From contig NZ_JNXG01000015.1 of NCBI RefSeq assembly GCF_000717025.1, positions 124,001 through 188,000 of the forward strand: a DNA stretch of 64,000 bases. The letters are read 5' to 3'. The translations under genes were made by a program, and so were the position numbers. How positions within the stretch are numbered: position 1 is the first letter of the stretch; each line of letters starts with the position of its first letter. The DNA comes from Streptomyces atroolivaceus. GTDB taxonomy: Bacteria > Actinomycetota > Actinomycetes > Streptomycetales > Streptomycetaceae. Of this stretch, positions 42,827 through 51,270 are shown piece by piece. A model generated the notes under the pieces. That model was given only the letters and a program-made list of their open reading frames with translations, searched no databases and was not told the DNA's origin.

Positions 42827-44011
42827 TCACGGCATGAGCAGGGTCTTCACCATGCCGTCGGCCTTCTTCTGGAACGTCTCGTACGCCTTCGGTCCTTCGG
42901 CCAGCGGCAGGTGATGGGTGGCGAAGCCGTCCACACCGAGCGGATCGTCGTCGACGAGCAACGGCAGGATGGCCGGCACCCAGTTCCTGACGTTGGCCTG
43001 CCCCATCCGCAGCTGGATCTGCTTGTCGAACATCTTGAGCAGCGGCAGTGGGTCCACAGCACCGCCGTAGACACCGGAGACGGACACCGTGCCGCCCCGG
43101 CGCACCAGGTCGACGGCGGCGAGCAGAGCGCTCAGGCGGTCGATGCCCGCACGCTCCATGAGGACGCGCGCGGCCGGATCGGGGAGCATGCCCACGGCCC
43201 ACTGCCCCGCCCTGGCCACGGGCGCCCCGTGCGCCTCCATTCCGACGGCGTCGATGACCGCGTCGGTGCCGCGCCCGACGGTGAGGTCGCGCACCGCGTC
43301 CGGCAGGTTCTTGCCGTACTCGCGCAGGTCCAGAGTCCGGATGCCTCGCGCGGTGGCCCGCTGCAGGCGGTCGGACACCAGGTCCACTCCGATGACCAGC
43401 CCCGCACCGCGGTGCAGGGCGATCCGCGCGGCCATGTCCCCGATCGGTCCGAGCCCCAGGACCGTCAGGCTGCCGCCGGGGGGCACGGCCGCGTACTCGA
43501 CCGCCTGCCAGGCGGTCGGCAGGACGTCCGACATGTAGACGAAGCGGTCGTCGGGGGGCCCGTCGGGGACCTTCACCGGCAGGGTGTTGCCGAAGGGGAC
43601 GCGCAGCAGTTCGGCCTGTCCGCCGGGCACCTGCCCGTAGAGCTTGGTGTATCCGAACAGTGCGGCGCCGCTCCCGTACTCCCGGACCTGGGTGGTCTCG
43701 CACTGTGACTGGAGCCCCTGATCGCACATGAAGCAGTCGCCGCAGGAGACGTTGAACGGGACCACGACGCGGTCGCCGGGTCTGACGGCGGTCACCTCGC
43801 GGCCGGTCTCCTCCACGATGCCCATCGGCTCGTGGCCCAGGATGTCACCCGGCGTGAGGTAGGGGCCCAGCACCTCGTACAGATGCAGGTCCGATCCGCA
43901 GATACCGCTCGATGTGACCCTGACGATGATGTCCGTCGGGTGCTGGATGACCGGGTCGGGGACCGTCTCCACACGGACATCCCGCCGTCCATGCCAGGTC
44001 AGTGCACGCAT
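42827..44011 (-). CDS. Zinc-dependent alcohol/formaldehyde dehydrogenase
   Basis: This 394-residue MDR enzyme has catalytic zinc residues Cys38 in GICGSDLH and His60-Glu61 in GHEPMG, structural zinc Cys90, 93, 96 and 104 (CGDCFMC, then C), and a Rossmann motif GLGPIGDMAA. Its length and sequence fit the glutathione-independent formaldehyde dehydrogenase-like group. GAGGAG precedes ATG 44011. It starts an operon with the epimerase/dehydratase gene. Formaldehyde as substrate is only a family-level guess. Confidence 0.92.
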   Translation of the reverse strand: MRALTWHGRRDVRVETVPDPVIQHPTDIIVRVTSSGICGSDLHLYEVLGPYLTPGDILGHEPMGIVEETGREVTAVRPGDRVVVPFNVSCGDCFMCDQGLQSQCETTQVREYGSGAALFGYTKLYGQVPGGQAELLRVPFGNTLPVKVPDGPPDDRFVYMSDVLPTAWQAVEYAAVPPGGSLTVLGLGPIGDMAARIALHRGAGLVIGVDLVSDRLQRATARGIRTLDLREYGKNLPDAVRDLTVGRGTDAVIDAVGMEAHGAPVARAGQWAVGMLPDPAARVLMERAGIDRLSALLAAVDLVRRGGTVSVSGVYGGAVDPLPLLKMFDKQIQLRMGQANVRNWVPAILPLLVDDDPLGVDGFATHHLPLAEGPKAYETFQKKADGMVKTLLMP

Positions 44012-44309
44012 GCGCCCACTCCTCGCTCGTCCGGATGGGTTCGTTCGCCGCCATGTTCTCCTCCATCCGTTCTACCGCGCGTCCGCTCCCGCGGTGAACC
44101 GGACTTCCAGCGGATTACCGGCCGCCGGGAACAGCGGGGCGCTGCGACTGCCCGTAGGACGGCCGGCGTCCCGTTAGGCCGATCGGGTGATCCCCGGGAA
44201 GTCCCGCCCGGGCTCGCGTCCGACGTGCGGCTCCGGCCGTGCCGCGTAGCATGGCTGGTGACTTCGCCGCCCTTCCCACCCGTCCTGATGTCCGTGCGTG
44301 GAGGCGTCC

Positions 44310-44765
44310 ATGGCCATTCGCCACCAGCTGATCAATCACCCGCCCTCGGCCCTGTGGTCCGTGCTGGAGCAACCCGTTCTGTACGGGAAATGGGTCGTGG
44401 GGACGCAGGACTCACGCCTCCTGGAAGGGCAGTGGCCCGAGGTCGGCGCCTCGATCGAGTACACCGTGCGCCTCGGCCCGAAGGAGCTCCAGGGCCGCAC
44501 CACCGTGCGGCGCCTGGAGCGTCCGGGCGGGCTCGAACTGGAGGCCTACAGCGGGCTCCTGGGCACGGCGCGCATCGCGTTCGACATCCGTCCCTGGGGC
44601 GACGGGACCCTCGTCCTGCTCGACGAGCACCCGCTGCAGGGGCTCGGCGGCATCCTCCACAACGTCGCCCTCGACGCGGTGCTCCAGATCCGGCACCGCG
44701 CCATGCTGGGGCGGCTGGCCGAGGTGGTCGACGCGCAGGTGGCGGACCGACGTCCTGCCGGGTGA
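44310..44765 (+). CDS. SRPBCC-family (START-like) protein
   Basis: This 151-residue protein has a START/polyketide-cyclase-like fold: IRHQLINHPPSALWSVLEQP, WPEVGASIEYTV, FDIRPWGDGTLVLLDEHPL and a C-terminal helix. Such proteins bind hydrophobic ligands. ATG 44310 follows GGAGG at 5-6 nt; the longer frame from GTG 44298 was rejected. Function unknown. Confidence 0.85.
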   Translation: MAIRHQLINHPPSALWSVLEQPVLYGKWVVGTQDSRLLEGQWPEVGASIEYTVRLGPKELQGRTTVRRLERPGGLELEAYSGLLGTARIAFDIRPWGDGTLVLLDEHPLQGLGGILHNVALDAVLQIRHRAMLGRLAEVVDAQVADRRPAG

Positions 44766-44771
44766 CCGGTC

Positions 44772-44799
44772 GCCGCCGTCCGCGCCGGCGGACGGTGGC
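44772..44799. terminator. Bidirectional terminator between SRPBCC and YbdK-type genes
   Basis: Arms GCCGCCGTCCGC and GCGGACGGTGGC (one mismatch, inner 8 bp perfect) flank the loop GCCG, between two convergent genes. Confidence 0.7.
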
Positions 44800-44805
44800 C
44801 GCGAG

Positions 44806-45894
44806 TCACCCGCGTGTCCTGGCCGCGCACTCCGTCACGACGGTCCGGAGACTGTCCGAACCCTCGAGCAGTTCCCGCTGGGCCCGGGCCCCGGTCCCGC
44901 GGGTCAGCACGGCCCGCAGCGCCTTGTCCGCCGGCCCGATGTCCTCGCTGTCCTCCAGCGCGTCGCCCACATGGGCGAGGAGGGCCTGGGCTACGTCGGC
45001 AGCCGGCTCGGGGCGCATGGTGAGCGGATGGAGCAGCTGCCCCTCCATACCCGACCGGGCCGCCTGCCAGGCAGCCATACGCAGCACGGTCACCGGGACC
45101 GGGTCCGGCGGGTCGCCGGCCCGCCATGCGCGCGCCGCCGTCTCGACCAGGCCGCGGGCGAGCGTGGCGAGCAGCACGGTGTCCGCCGGATCCAGGCACA
45201 CGTCCGCGACTCTGAACTCCACCGTGGGGTAGCGGTGCGAGAGCCGTGCGTCGAAGTAGATCATCCCCTCGTCGCGCAGGACTCCCGTGCCGACCAGCGC
45301 CCGGACCTGCTCGTGGTAGCGCTCCGCGGAGCCGAACAGGTCCACCGGACCCGCCGATGGCCAGCGGCCCCACACCCTGCTCCGGTAGCTGTCGTACGAG
45401 GTGTCCTGGCCCTGCCAGAAGGGGGAGTTCGCGCTCAGCGCCAGCAGGACCGGGAGCCAGGGCCGTACCCGGTCGAGCACGGCTACGCCCTCTTCGTCCG
45501 ACTCCACCGACACGTGCACGTGGCAACCGCAGGTCAGCTGCTCCTGCGCGGTCAGACCGAACCGCTGCGCCAGCCATCGGTACCGTTCGTCCCCTCCGAT
45601 GGAGGGGCTGACCGGCATCGGGGAGGTCGCCAGGGCCGCCACGGCGGCCCCCGCCTCAGCCGCGCTGTGTGCCGCCTCCGCCCGCCAGCGACGGATCTCC
45701 TCCGCCAGGTCCTCCATCCTGCCGCGCGGCTCCGTGGCGAACTCCAGCTGCTGGTCGTGCAGTTCGGACTCGAAGACGGAATCGCCCTCCGCGCGGCGTT
45801 CCGCCAGAGCCAGCACCGCAGTGGACAGTGCCCGGGGGTCTCCGCTCTCCGCGTCGACGAGCAGGAGCTCTTCTTCGACACCGACTGTCCGCAC
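44806..45894 (-). CDS. YbdK-type carboxylate-amine ligase (glutamate-cysteine ligase-like)
   Basis: This 362-residue enzyme belongs to the GCS2 family, which forms gamma-glutamyl amide bonds using ATP. The N terminus VGVEEELLLVD, ELHDQQLEFATEP, CGCHVHVSV and the LSHRYPTVEFRVAD strand are the family's nucleotide- and substrate-binding motifs. Streptomyces has several paralogues; whether this makes gamma-glutamylcysteine is unknown. GTG 45894 follows GAGGA at 8 nt; the frame is open further up. Confidence 0.92.
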   Translation of the reverse strand: MRTVGVEEELLLVDAESGDPRALSTAVLALAERRAEGDSVFESELHDQQLEFATEPRGRMEDLAEEIRRWRAEAAHSAAEAGAAVAALATSPMPVSPSIGGDERYRWLAQRFGLTAQEQLTCGCHVHVSVESDEEGVAVLDRVRPWLPVLLALSANSPFWQGQDTSYDSYRSRVWGRWPSAGPVDLFGSAERYHEQVRALVGTGVLRDEGMIYFDARLSHRYPTVEFRVADVCLDPADTVLLATLARGLVETAARAWRAGDPPDPVPVTVLRMAAWQAARSGMEGQLLHPLTMRPEPAADVAQALLAHVGDALEDSEDIGPADKALRAVLTRGTGARAQRELLEGSDSLRTVVTECAARTRG

Positions 45895-46024
45895 TTTCGT
45901 ATCCTCTCTGCCGCCCGCCGTCCGGTTCGCCCGTAGCGGGTCTTGACCCGCGCATACCCCCGGCGGCACCTTTCAGGCTGCCGCGCCGGAGACCGGGTGG
46001 GCAAGAGGAGGATGAGGCCGCCCC

Positions 46025-46258
46025 CTACCGGGCGGCCCGCCTGCGGAACAGGTAGGCCCCGCAGAGCCCGCCTGCCAGGAAGACCCCCAGCAGCGCGGCC
46101 CAGAGGGGCATCGTGACCTTGGGGATGATCACGCGGATGGTGACCTCGGCGGTGTTCACGCAGATGAAGACGATCGTCAGCACCGCCAGGAGGGTGACGA
46201 CGATCCGGGCGGGGCTGAACGGGCCCGCACTACCGCTGGATGCGTCCTTGGGGCTCAT
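46025..46258 (-). CDS. LapA-family (DUF1049) small membrane protein
   Basis: This 77-residue protein has two transmembrane helices (RIVVTLLAVLTIVFICVN and LWAALLGVFLAGGLCGAY) ending in a basic tail, with NTAEVTIRVIIPKVTMPL between. This is the LapA/DUF1049 layout. Roles proposed for the family relate to membrane or lipopolysaccharide assembly; in Gram-positives it is unknown. It is downstream of the CocE-type gene's terminator, so it has its own promoter. Confidence 0.85.
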   Translation of the reverse strand: MSPKDASSGSAGPFSPARIVVTLLAVLTIVFICVNTAEVTIRVIIPKVTMPLWAALLGVFLAGGLCGAYLFRRRAAR

Positions 46259-46279
46259 GAGCGGCCCTTTCGCTGGGGT

Positions 46280-46322
46280 CCTGGGGTCCGGGGACCGGGA
46301 ACGGCGGTTCCCGGACCCCAGG
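46280..46322 (-). terminator. Terminator of the CocE-type hydrolase gene
   Basis: Perfect 13-bp arms CCTGGGGTCCGGG and CCCGGACCCCAGG surround an inner hairpin (CGGGAAC and GTTCCCG). It lies 53 nt past the stop at 46375 on the minus strand. Confidence 0.7.
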
Positions 46323-46374
46323 ATGCCTTCGTCCGGGGGCCGGGGACCGGCGAGCGCGGCCGGACGAGTGACCG

Positions 46375-48150
46375 TCAGCCGATCACGGGGAGCTCCAGGA
46401 CACCGGTGTCCTGCGGGGCACTGACCACGGTGACCGGCTTGATGCCCCGGTTGCCGAAGTACGCCGTGTCGCTCCCGGCGATCACGAACCGCAACCGGTG
46501 ACCGGCCTCGTAGCGGTGGACGATGCCGGGCAGCTCGACGGTGAAGGGGCGGGTGACATCCGGGACGCGTACCGGAGCGACGAGGCGGTTCACCAGCTTC
46601 TGGGTCCCGTCGGGTGCCACGTCGTACACCTTGGCGAACAGCACCAGCTTGTCCGCCGCGTCGCCGCTGCCCTGCACCCGTTCCGTCTTCGGGGAGACCA
46701 CCTTCAGAGTGGCCTTCGGCGCCCCGACGACGTCCACCGGCCCGGTAAGCGGGGCACTGGTCCAGCCGAGGTAGGTTCCCTCGGTGTCGTACGGGGCCGG
46801 GTCGGGCAGCCCGGTCAGTCCGGCCAGGGAGCTCTCGGAGTGGCTGGTCGGCAGGAGCCAGTTGGTGTACTGGCGGCTGCCGCGGGTGACCTCGGAGCGG
46901 CTGTCCACGAGAGCGCCGTCGCCGGAGAGGTACATCGTCCGGGACAGGCCCGGCACCGCTGCCGCGGTGCCGTAGCCGCTCTCCCAGTCGCGGTAGTAGG
47001 CGAACTCGGGTCCGGTGGAGGCACCTTCGTCATGGTGGAGGTAGCGGTCGAACCAGGCGAGGACGCGCTGCCCGACGTAACTGGTCTCCAGATTGCCCGT
47101 GCCGAGATCGAGCTCGCCGGGCCCCGAGCCGCCGCTGTGGCCCCAGGCCTGCCAGATCATCTGCGTCGTCGTGCCCTGGGCCTCGAGTGCCCGGTAGGTG
47201 GCTGTGGCCTCGTTGAGGTTGAACAGGCTGTCGGCCTGGCCCTGGACGAGCAGCGTGGGCGCGGTGACGCCGGTCAGGTAGGAGGCCGGTGACACGCTCC
47301 GTGCGTACGTCAGCATCTCCTCGGTCGCGGCGGCGGGATAGCGGCCGGAGTTCAGCAGCCGGATGGTGTCGCACGCCTTCGCGGCGAAGTGCAGACAGCC
47401 GAGGCTGCCGAAGCGCGACGGGTCGAGGCTCGGGACCAGCAGGGGCTGGCCCTCGCCCATCAGGTAGAAGCCGTTGGTCCACTGCCACTTGAAGACGCCG
47501 GGCGTGTCGGAGGAGACGCCCCGGGACGCTCCGGTGGCGTTGGGGGCGAGCGAGTACGCCAGGTCGTTCCAGGTGATCAGCGGGACGAGTGCGTCGACGC
47601 GGTGGTCGGCGGAGGCGGTGGCGAGCTGGATGGCCCCGCCGTACGAACCGCCGATCATGCCGACCACCGGGTCCCCCGGTGCGTCCGAGGTGACGTAGTC
47701 GGCCTTGGTGCCGTCGTCGGCCGCGCGTGTACCGGCGAGGAAGTCGACCAGGCCGGAGGCCGCCTCGCCGTCGATCGCGGGGTCGTCGAGAGTGATGAGA
47801 CAGCCGGACCCGCCGAAACCCAGGCCCGAGTAGACGAGACTCACGTAGCCGCGTCCGGCGAAGGACCTGCCGATGACGTCGGTGGAGCCGTCGCTCTTGC
47901 TGCCGCCGAATCCGTTGGTGGCGAGGACGGCCGGGGCCGGGTGCCGCGCGTCGACACCGGCAGGCCGGTAGAGATCGGCGTCCACGGTGCAGGACCGGTC
48001 ACCGGCCTCCACGGTGAACTCCAGTGAGGTGACGGTGTATCCGTCGGCCGCGGACGCCGAAGGGGCTCCGGTCAGTGCGAGCGGGGCGATGAGTGCCGCC
48101 CCGGCGAGCAAGGTGAGAGGACGGCGGAATCCGGGCACAGCACGCAACAC
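46375..48150 (-). CDS. Secreted CocE/NonD- and X-Pro-dipeptidyl-peptidase-like hydrolase
   Basis: This 591-residue alpha/beta hydrolase has a signal peptide (LTLLAGAALIAPLALTGAPSASA), an alpha/beta domain with nucleophile Ser in GMIGGSYGGAIQ, acid region LVQGQADSLFN and His in WGHSGGSG, and a C-terminal jelly-roll (PepX_C-like) domain from about residue 390. It is probably exported and cleaves esters or X-Pro peptides. GTG 48150 is preferred to GTG 48162 because GGAGG lies 5 nt before it. A perfect palindrome lies 25 nt upstream, so a TetR-type repressor probably controls it. Confidence 0.9.
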   Translation of the reverse strand: MLRAVPGFRRPLTLLAGAALIAPLALTGAPSASAADGYTVTSLEFTVEAGDRSCTVDADLYRPAGVDARHPAPAVLATNGFGGSKSDGSTDVIGRSFAGRGYVSLVYSGLGFGGSGCLITLDDPAIDGEAASGLVDFLAGTRAADDGTKADYVTSDAPGDPVVGMIGGSYGGAIQLATASADHRVDALVPLITWNDLAYSLAPNATGASRGVSSDTPGVFKWQWTNGFYLMGEGQPLLVPSLDPSRFGSLGCLHFAAKACDTIRLLNSGRYPAAATEEMLTYARSVSPASYLTGVTAPTLLVQGQADSLFNLNEATATYRALEAQGTTTQMIWQAWGHSGGSGPGELDLGTGNLETSYVGQRVLAWFDRYLHHDEGASTGPEFAYYRDWESGYGTAAAVPGLSRTMYLSGDGALVDSRSEVTRGSRQYTNWLLPTSHSESSLAGLTGLPDPAPYDTEGTYLGWTSAPLTGPVDVVGAPKATLKVVSPKTERVQGSGDAADKLVLFAKVYDVAPDGTQKLVNRLVAPVRVPDVTRPFTVELPGIVHRYEAGHRLRFVIAGSDTAYFGNRGIKPVTVVSAPQDTGVLELPVIG

Positions 48151-48174
48151 ATGGGCCTCCACACCGAGGACACA

Positions 48175-48188
48175 TTACCGGCCGGTAA
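48175..48188. promoter_or_regulatory. Perfect 14-bp palindrome (TetR-type operator)
   Basis: TTACCGGCCGGTAA is a perfect palindrome just upstream of the CocE-type gene's start, in an AT-richer promoter stretch. Its form (TTACC...GGTAA) is that of TetR-family sites in actinomycetes. No TetR gene is in the window, so the regulator is elsewhere. Confidence 0.65.
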
Positions 48189-48289
48189 GTACCGGGCCAG
48201 GCCCATGTTGTGACACACGTCATAGCGATGTCAACGTAAGGGAGCGGGTTCTCCAGGTCACCCCGCCCCGCGCCCGCCGCTCCCGGGGC

Positions 48290-49234
48290 TCAGACCAGCG
48301 CGGGCACCTGGGCGGTGAGCGTGCACCGTCCTCCGCCTGACGGCGCGTCGAGCACCGCGGGCACACCGAGCGGAACGGTCAGCGCCGTGGGGCCGTGACC
48401 GAAGCCCAGCTCCTCGACCACCGGAATACCGAGACCTCCGAGCCGGTCCGCGAGCACGGCCCGTACCCCTTCGTACGGCCCGCAGGCTTCCCACGACCCG
48501 CAGACCACACCGGTCGCCCCGTCGAAGGCGCCGATGCGCAGCAGCCGGGTGAGGATGCCGTCGAGCCGGTACGGCTCCTCCCCCGTGTCCTCGAGCACGA
48601 GCAGCCCACCCAGGGCGGAGGCCCGTGCGCGCGGGGTGCCCGCGTCCGCGGCGAGCAGGCTGGCACAGCCGCCGTAGGTGATCCCCCGGGCCGTGCCTGG
48701 GACCAGCGCCGCGGCGGCGTCCAGGCCCAGGGTCTGCACCGACTCGGGCTCGAACAGGGTGGATCGCAGGGCCTCCTGCGTGGCAGCGTCCTTCAGGAAG
48801 ACATCGGTGGCGATCATAGGGCCGTGCAGCGTCGAGAATCCGGCCCGGAGGGAGAACGCCTCGTGCAGCACGGTTATGTCGCTGTAGCCGACGAAGACCT
48901 TGGGTCCGGCCGCCCGCATCGCGGGCCAGTCCAGGAGATCGACCATGCGGTGCGCGCCGTAGCCTCCCCGGGCACACAGCACGGCGTCCACCGACGGGTC
49001 GCACCAGGCTTCCTGGAGGTCACGGGCACGGTTCTCGTCCGTACCGGCCAGGTGGCCGAGTCGCGGGTGCGTGTCGAGTGCGTGGGGGGCGACGACGGGG
49101 TCGAGGTCCCATCCGCGCAGGATCTCGAGGCCGCGTTCCATCCGTTCGGCGGGCACGGGGCCGCTGGGGGCGACGACAGCGACCCGGGCTCCGGGCCGCA
49201 GCCGGGGCGGACGGGCGAGAGGCTCCAGGGTCAC
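48290..49234 (-). CDS. LD-carboxypeptidase (S66 family)
   Basis: This 314-residue cytoplasmic-type peptidase has the S66 motifs: VAVVAPSGPV near the N terminus, CARGGYGAHR, nucleophile Ser in VGYSDITVLH, HGPMI, and a Glu in LVLEDTGEEPYRLDGILTRLL-type segment with the late His in GFGHG. S66 enzymes trim D-amino acids from murein peptides, recycling wall fragments, or cleave microcin-like peptides. The GTG start overlaps the S9 peptidase stop (GTGA). It is last of four peptidase genes. Confidence 0.93.
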   Translation of the reverse strand: MTLEPLARPPRLRPGARVAVVAPSGPVPAERMERGLEILRGWDLDPVVAPHALDTHPRLGHLAGTDENRARDLQEAWCDPSVDAVLCARGGYGAHRMVDLLDWPAMRAAGPKVFVGYSDITVLHEAFSLRAGFSTLHGPMIATDVFLKDAATQEALRSTLFEPESVQTLGLDAAAALVPGTARGITYGGCASLLAADAGTPRARASALGGLLVLEDTGEEPYRLDGILTRLLRIGAFDGATGVVCGSWEACGPYEGVRAVLADRLGGLGIPVVEELGFGHGPTALTVPLGVPAVLDAPSGGGRCTLTAQVPALV

Positions 49235-51231
49235 TTCTTCAGCTCCAGCCGGGGCACGTCGGGGCGGTCGATGCCGAACGTCTGCGCGTACAGGGAGAGT
49301 TCGGCCTCCAGCGCGCGCCTCACCGTGTCGGCACGACGGAAGCCATGACCCTCACCCTCGAAGGTGAGGTAGGCGTGCGGGACCCCGCGTCCGTCGGTCG
49401 CGGCGAGGAACCGCTCGCACTGGACGGGCGGGCAGATCGGGTCGTCGAGTCCCTGCAGCAGGAGGAACGGCGCGGTGAGCCCTTCCGTCCGGTTGACGGG
49501 CGACCGCTCCCGGTAGCGCTCGGGAACCTCGGCGTACGGGCCCACGAGCGATTCCAGGTACTGCGATTCGAAGTCGTGCGTCTCACCGGTCGCCCAGCCC
49601 TCCAGATCCAGGATCGGGTAGCTGATCGCTCCGCAGGCGTACACATCCGTCCCTGTGAGGGACGCGGCGGCGGTCCAGCCCCCCGCGCTCCCGCCCCGGA
49701 TGGCCAGCCGGTCGCGGTCGGCCGAGCCCTCCTCGGCCAGCCCCAGCGCGACGGCCGCACAGTCCTCCACGTCGACGACGCCCCACTGTCCGCGGAGCCG
49801 TTCGCGGTAGGCGCGGCCGTAACCGGTCGAGCCGCCGTAGTCGACCTCGGCGACGCCGATGCCCCGGGAGGTGAAGTAGGCGATCTCCAGGTCGAGCACG
49901 AGCGGGGCGCGGCCGGTGGGGCCGCCGTGCGCCCAGATGACGTAGGGCGGCAGCTCACCGTCGGGCCCGGTGCGGCCGGGGTGGCGCGGAGGGTACACAT
50001 GGGCGTGGATCTCGCGGCCGCCGGGTCCGGTGAAGGTCCGGATCAGCGGCTCGGGGCAGTAGGCGGGGTCGACGGCGTCCTGGTGGGGCGCCCCGATGGT
50101 CCGGGTGTGCCCCGTGGCCGTGTCCAGCTCCACCACCTCGTAGGAGGTGTGGGGGCTCGCGGCGATACCGATGACCCTGGTGTCCTGCACGGCGAGCGTC
50201 TCGGCCCACGCGGTCCAGGGGCCCACGGCGTCGACGAGGTCGCCGGTCTCCGGGTCGAGCACACCGAGCGCGGTGGTGCCCCGGCCGTGGATGACCGCGA
50301 TCAGGCCGTTGTCCATGAGCCGGAACCAGCAGAGGCCGATCTTCCACAACGGCCCGCCGAACTCCTCGCTCCGGCCGGTGCAGAGCCGGCTCGTGGGAAC
50401 CACCGCGCCGGCGACCGCGTCGGGCCTGATCCGCTGGAGCTCCCACCAGCCCCCGACGTCCGACACGAAGAGCAGTGAGCCGTCCCGGTCCCACTCCACC
50501 TGGACGACCGACTCGTCGATGTCGCCGACGAGGGGCCGGGCACCGGTGAAAGTGCCGTCGCCGGTCACCTCGGCCGTCATCACGACGGTGCCGTCCCACG
50601 GCATCCGCGGATGGTCCCACGTGATCCAGGCGACGCGGCTGCCGTCGTGCGACAGTCTGGGCCCGGTGACGAACCGGTTCCGGTCGTCGGTGAGTTCGCG
50701 CACGGCGCCGCGGTCGTCTGCGGCCGACCCGTCCAGCGGGACCGCGGCGATCACCCGTCGCACATCGGTGGGCGATTCACCGGTGAACTCCTCCAGCACG
50801 CACCACACCTCGTCCCGTTCGAGGCGCAGCTGGGGGTCCACCCAGCGCAGTCCGCCGCCGGCCTCCGACACGGGGGTGAGCGGCCACGGCTCCCCGGGGC
50901 CGTCCGGCGCGTAGGCGTACAGCCGCTGGTCGGGGAAGTGCACGAAGACGACCAGGGGCCCGCCCTCGTCGCGCGCCGCACCGGCCCACGGCACCCCGCC
51001 GTACTCGATGACACGGCTGCGGGGGTTCCACGGCTCGGGCAGCACGCAGTGGGTGGCGCCGTCGGGCATGCGGCGGACGAGAGCACGGCGGCCCCCCTCG
51101 GCCGGGCGCGGTTCCGTCCACCACACCTCGTCACCGACGGTGCCGACGAATTCCGGCCGGCCGTCGTGCGAGGCGGTGAGCGCCGCGTCGATCGGTGACG
51201 GCCATGTGCCGTACGCCGCTGTGGACACCAT
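49231..51231 (-). CDS. Prolyl-oligopeptidase-family (S9) peptidase
   Basis: This 666-residue serine peptidase has an N-terminal beta-propeller (residues about 1-390, SRVAWITWDHPRMPWDGT repeats) and a C-terminal hydrolase domain with nucleophile GGSAGGW, acid DDPICPP and His in EGEGHGF. It is an acylaminoacyl-/dipeptidyl-peptidase-like enzyme; YGGSTGYGRAYRERLRGQWG is a family signature. GAGGGGGG precedes ATG 51231. No signal peptide is visible, so it should be cytoplasmic. It lies 40 nt after the M20 gene. Confidence 0.93.
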   Translation of the reverse strand: MVSTAAYGTWPSPIDAALTASHDGRPEFVGTVGDEVWWTEPRPAEGGRRALVRRMPDGATHCVLPEPWNPRSRVIEYGGVPWAGAARDEGGPLVVFVHFPDQRLYAYAPDGPGEPWPLTPVSEAGGGLRWVDPQLRLERDEVWCVLEEFTGESPTDVRRVIAAVPLDGSAADDRGAVRELTDDRNRFVTGPRLSHDGSRVAWITWDHPRMPWDGTVVMTAEVTGDGTFTGARPLVGDIDESVVQVEWDRDGSLLFVSDVGGWWELQRIRPDAVAGAVVPTSRLCTGRSEEFGGPLWKIGLCWFRLMDNGLIAVIHGRGTTALGVLDPETGDLVDAVGPWTAWAETLAVQDTRVIGIAASPHTSYEVVELDTATGHTRTIGAPHQDAVDPAYCPEPLIRTFTGPGGREIHAHVYPPRHPGRTGPDGELPPYVIWAHGGPTGRAPLVLDLEIAYFTSRGIGVAEVDYGGSTGYGRAYRERLRGQWGVVDVEDCAAVALGLAEEGSADRDRLAIRGGSAGGWTAAASLTGTDVYACGAISYPILDLEGWATGETHDFESQYLESLVGPYAEVPERYRERSPVNRTEGLTAPFLLLQGLDDPICPPVQCERFLAATDGRGVPHAYLTFEGEGHGFRRADTVRRALEAELSLYAQTFGIDRPDVPRLELKK

Positions 51232-51270
51232 GGTCGGTTCCCCCCTCTTCGGTCAGGCGGTGCGGTTTCG

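Noticed and set aside
44012..44309. A possible extra gene in the 298-nt gap between the zinc dehydrogenase and SRPBCC genes
   Set aside because: Open frames on both strands lack starts with ribosome binding sites and show no motifs; it is most likely a divergent promoter region.
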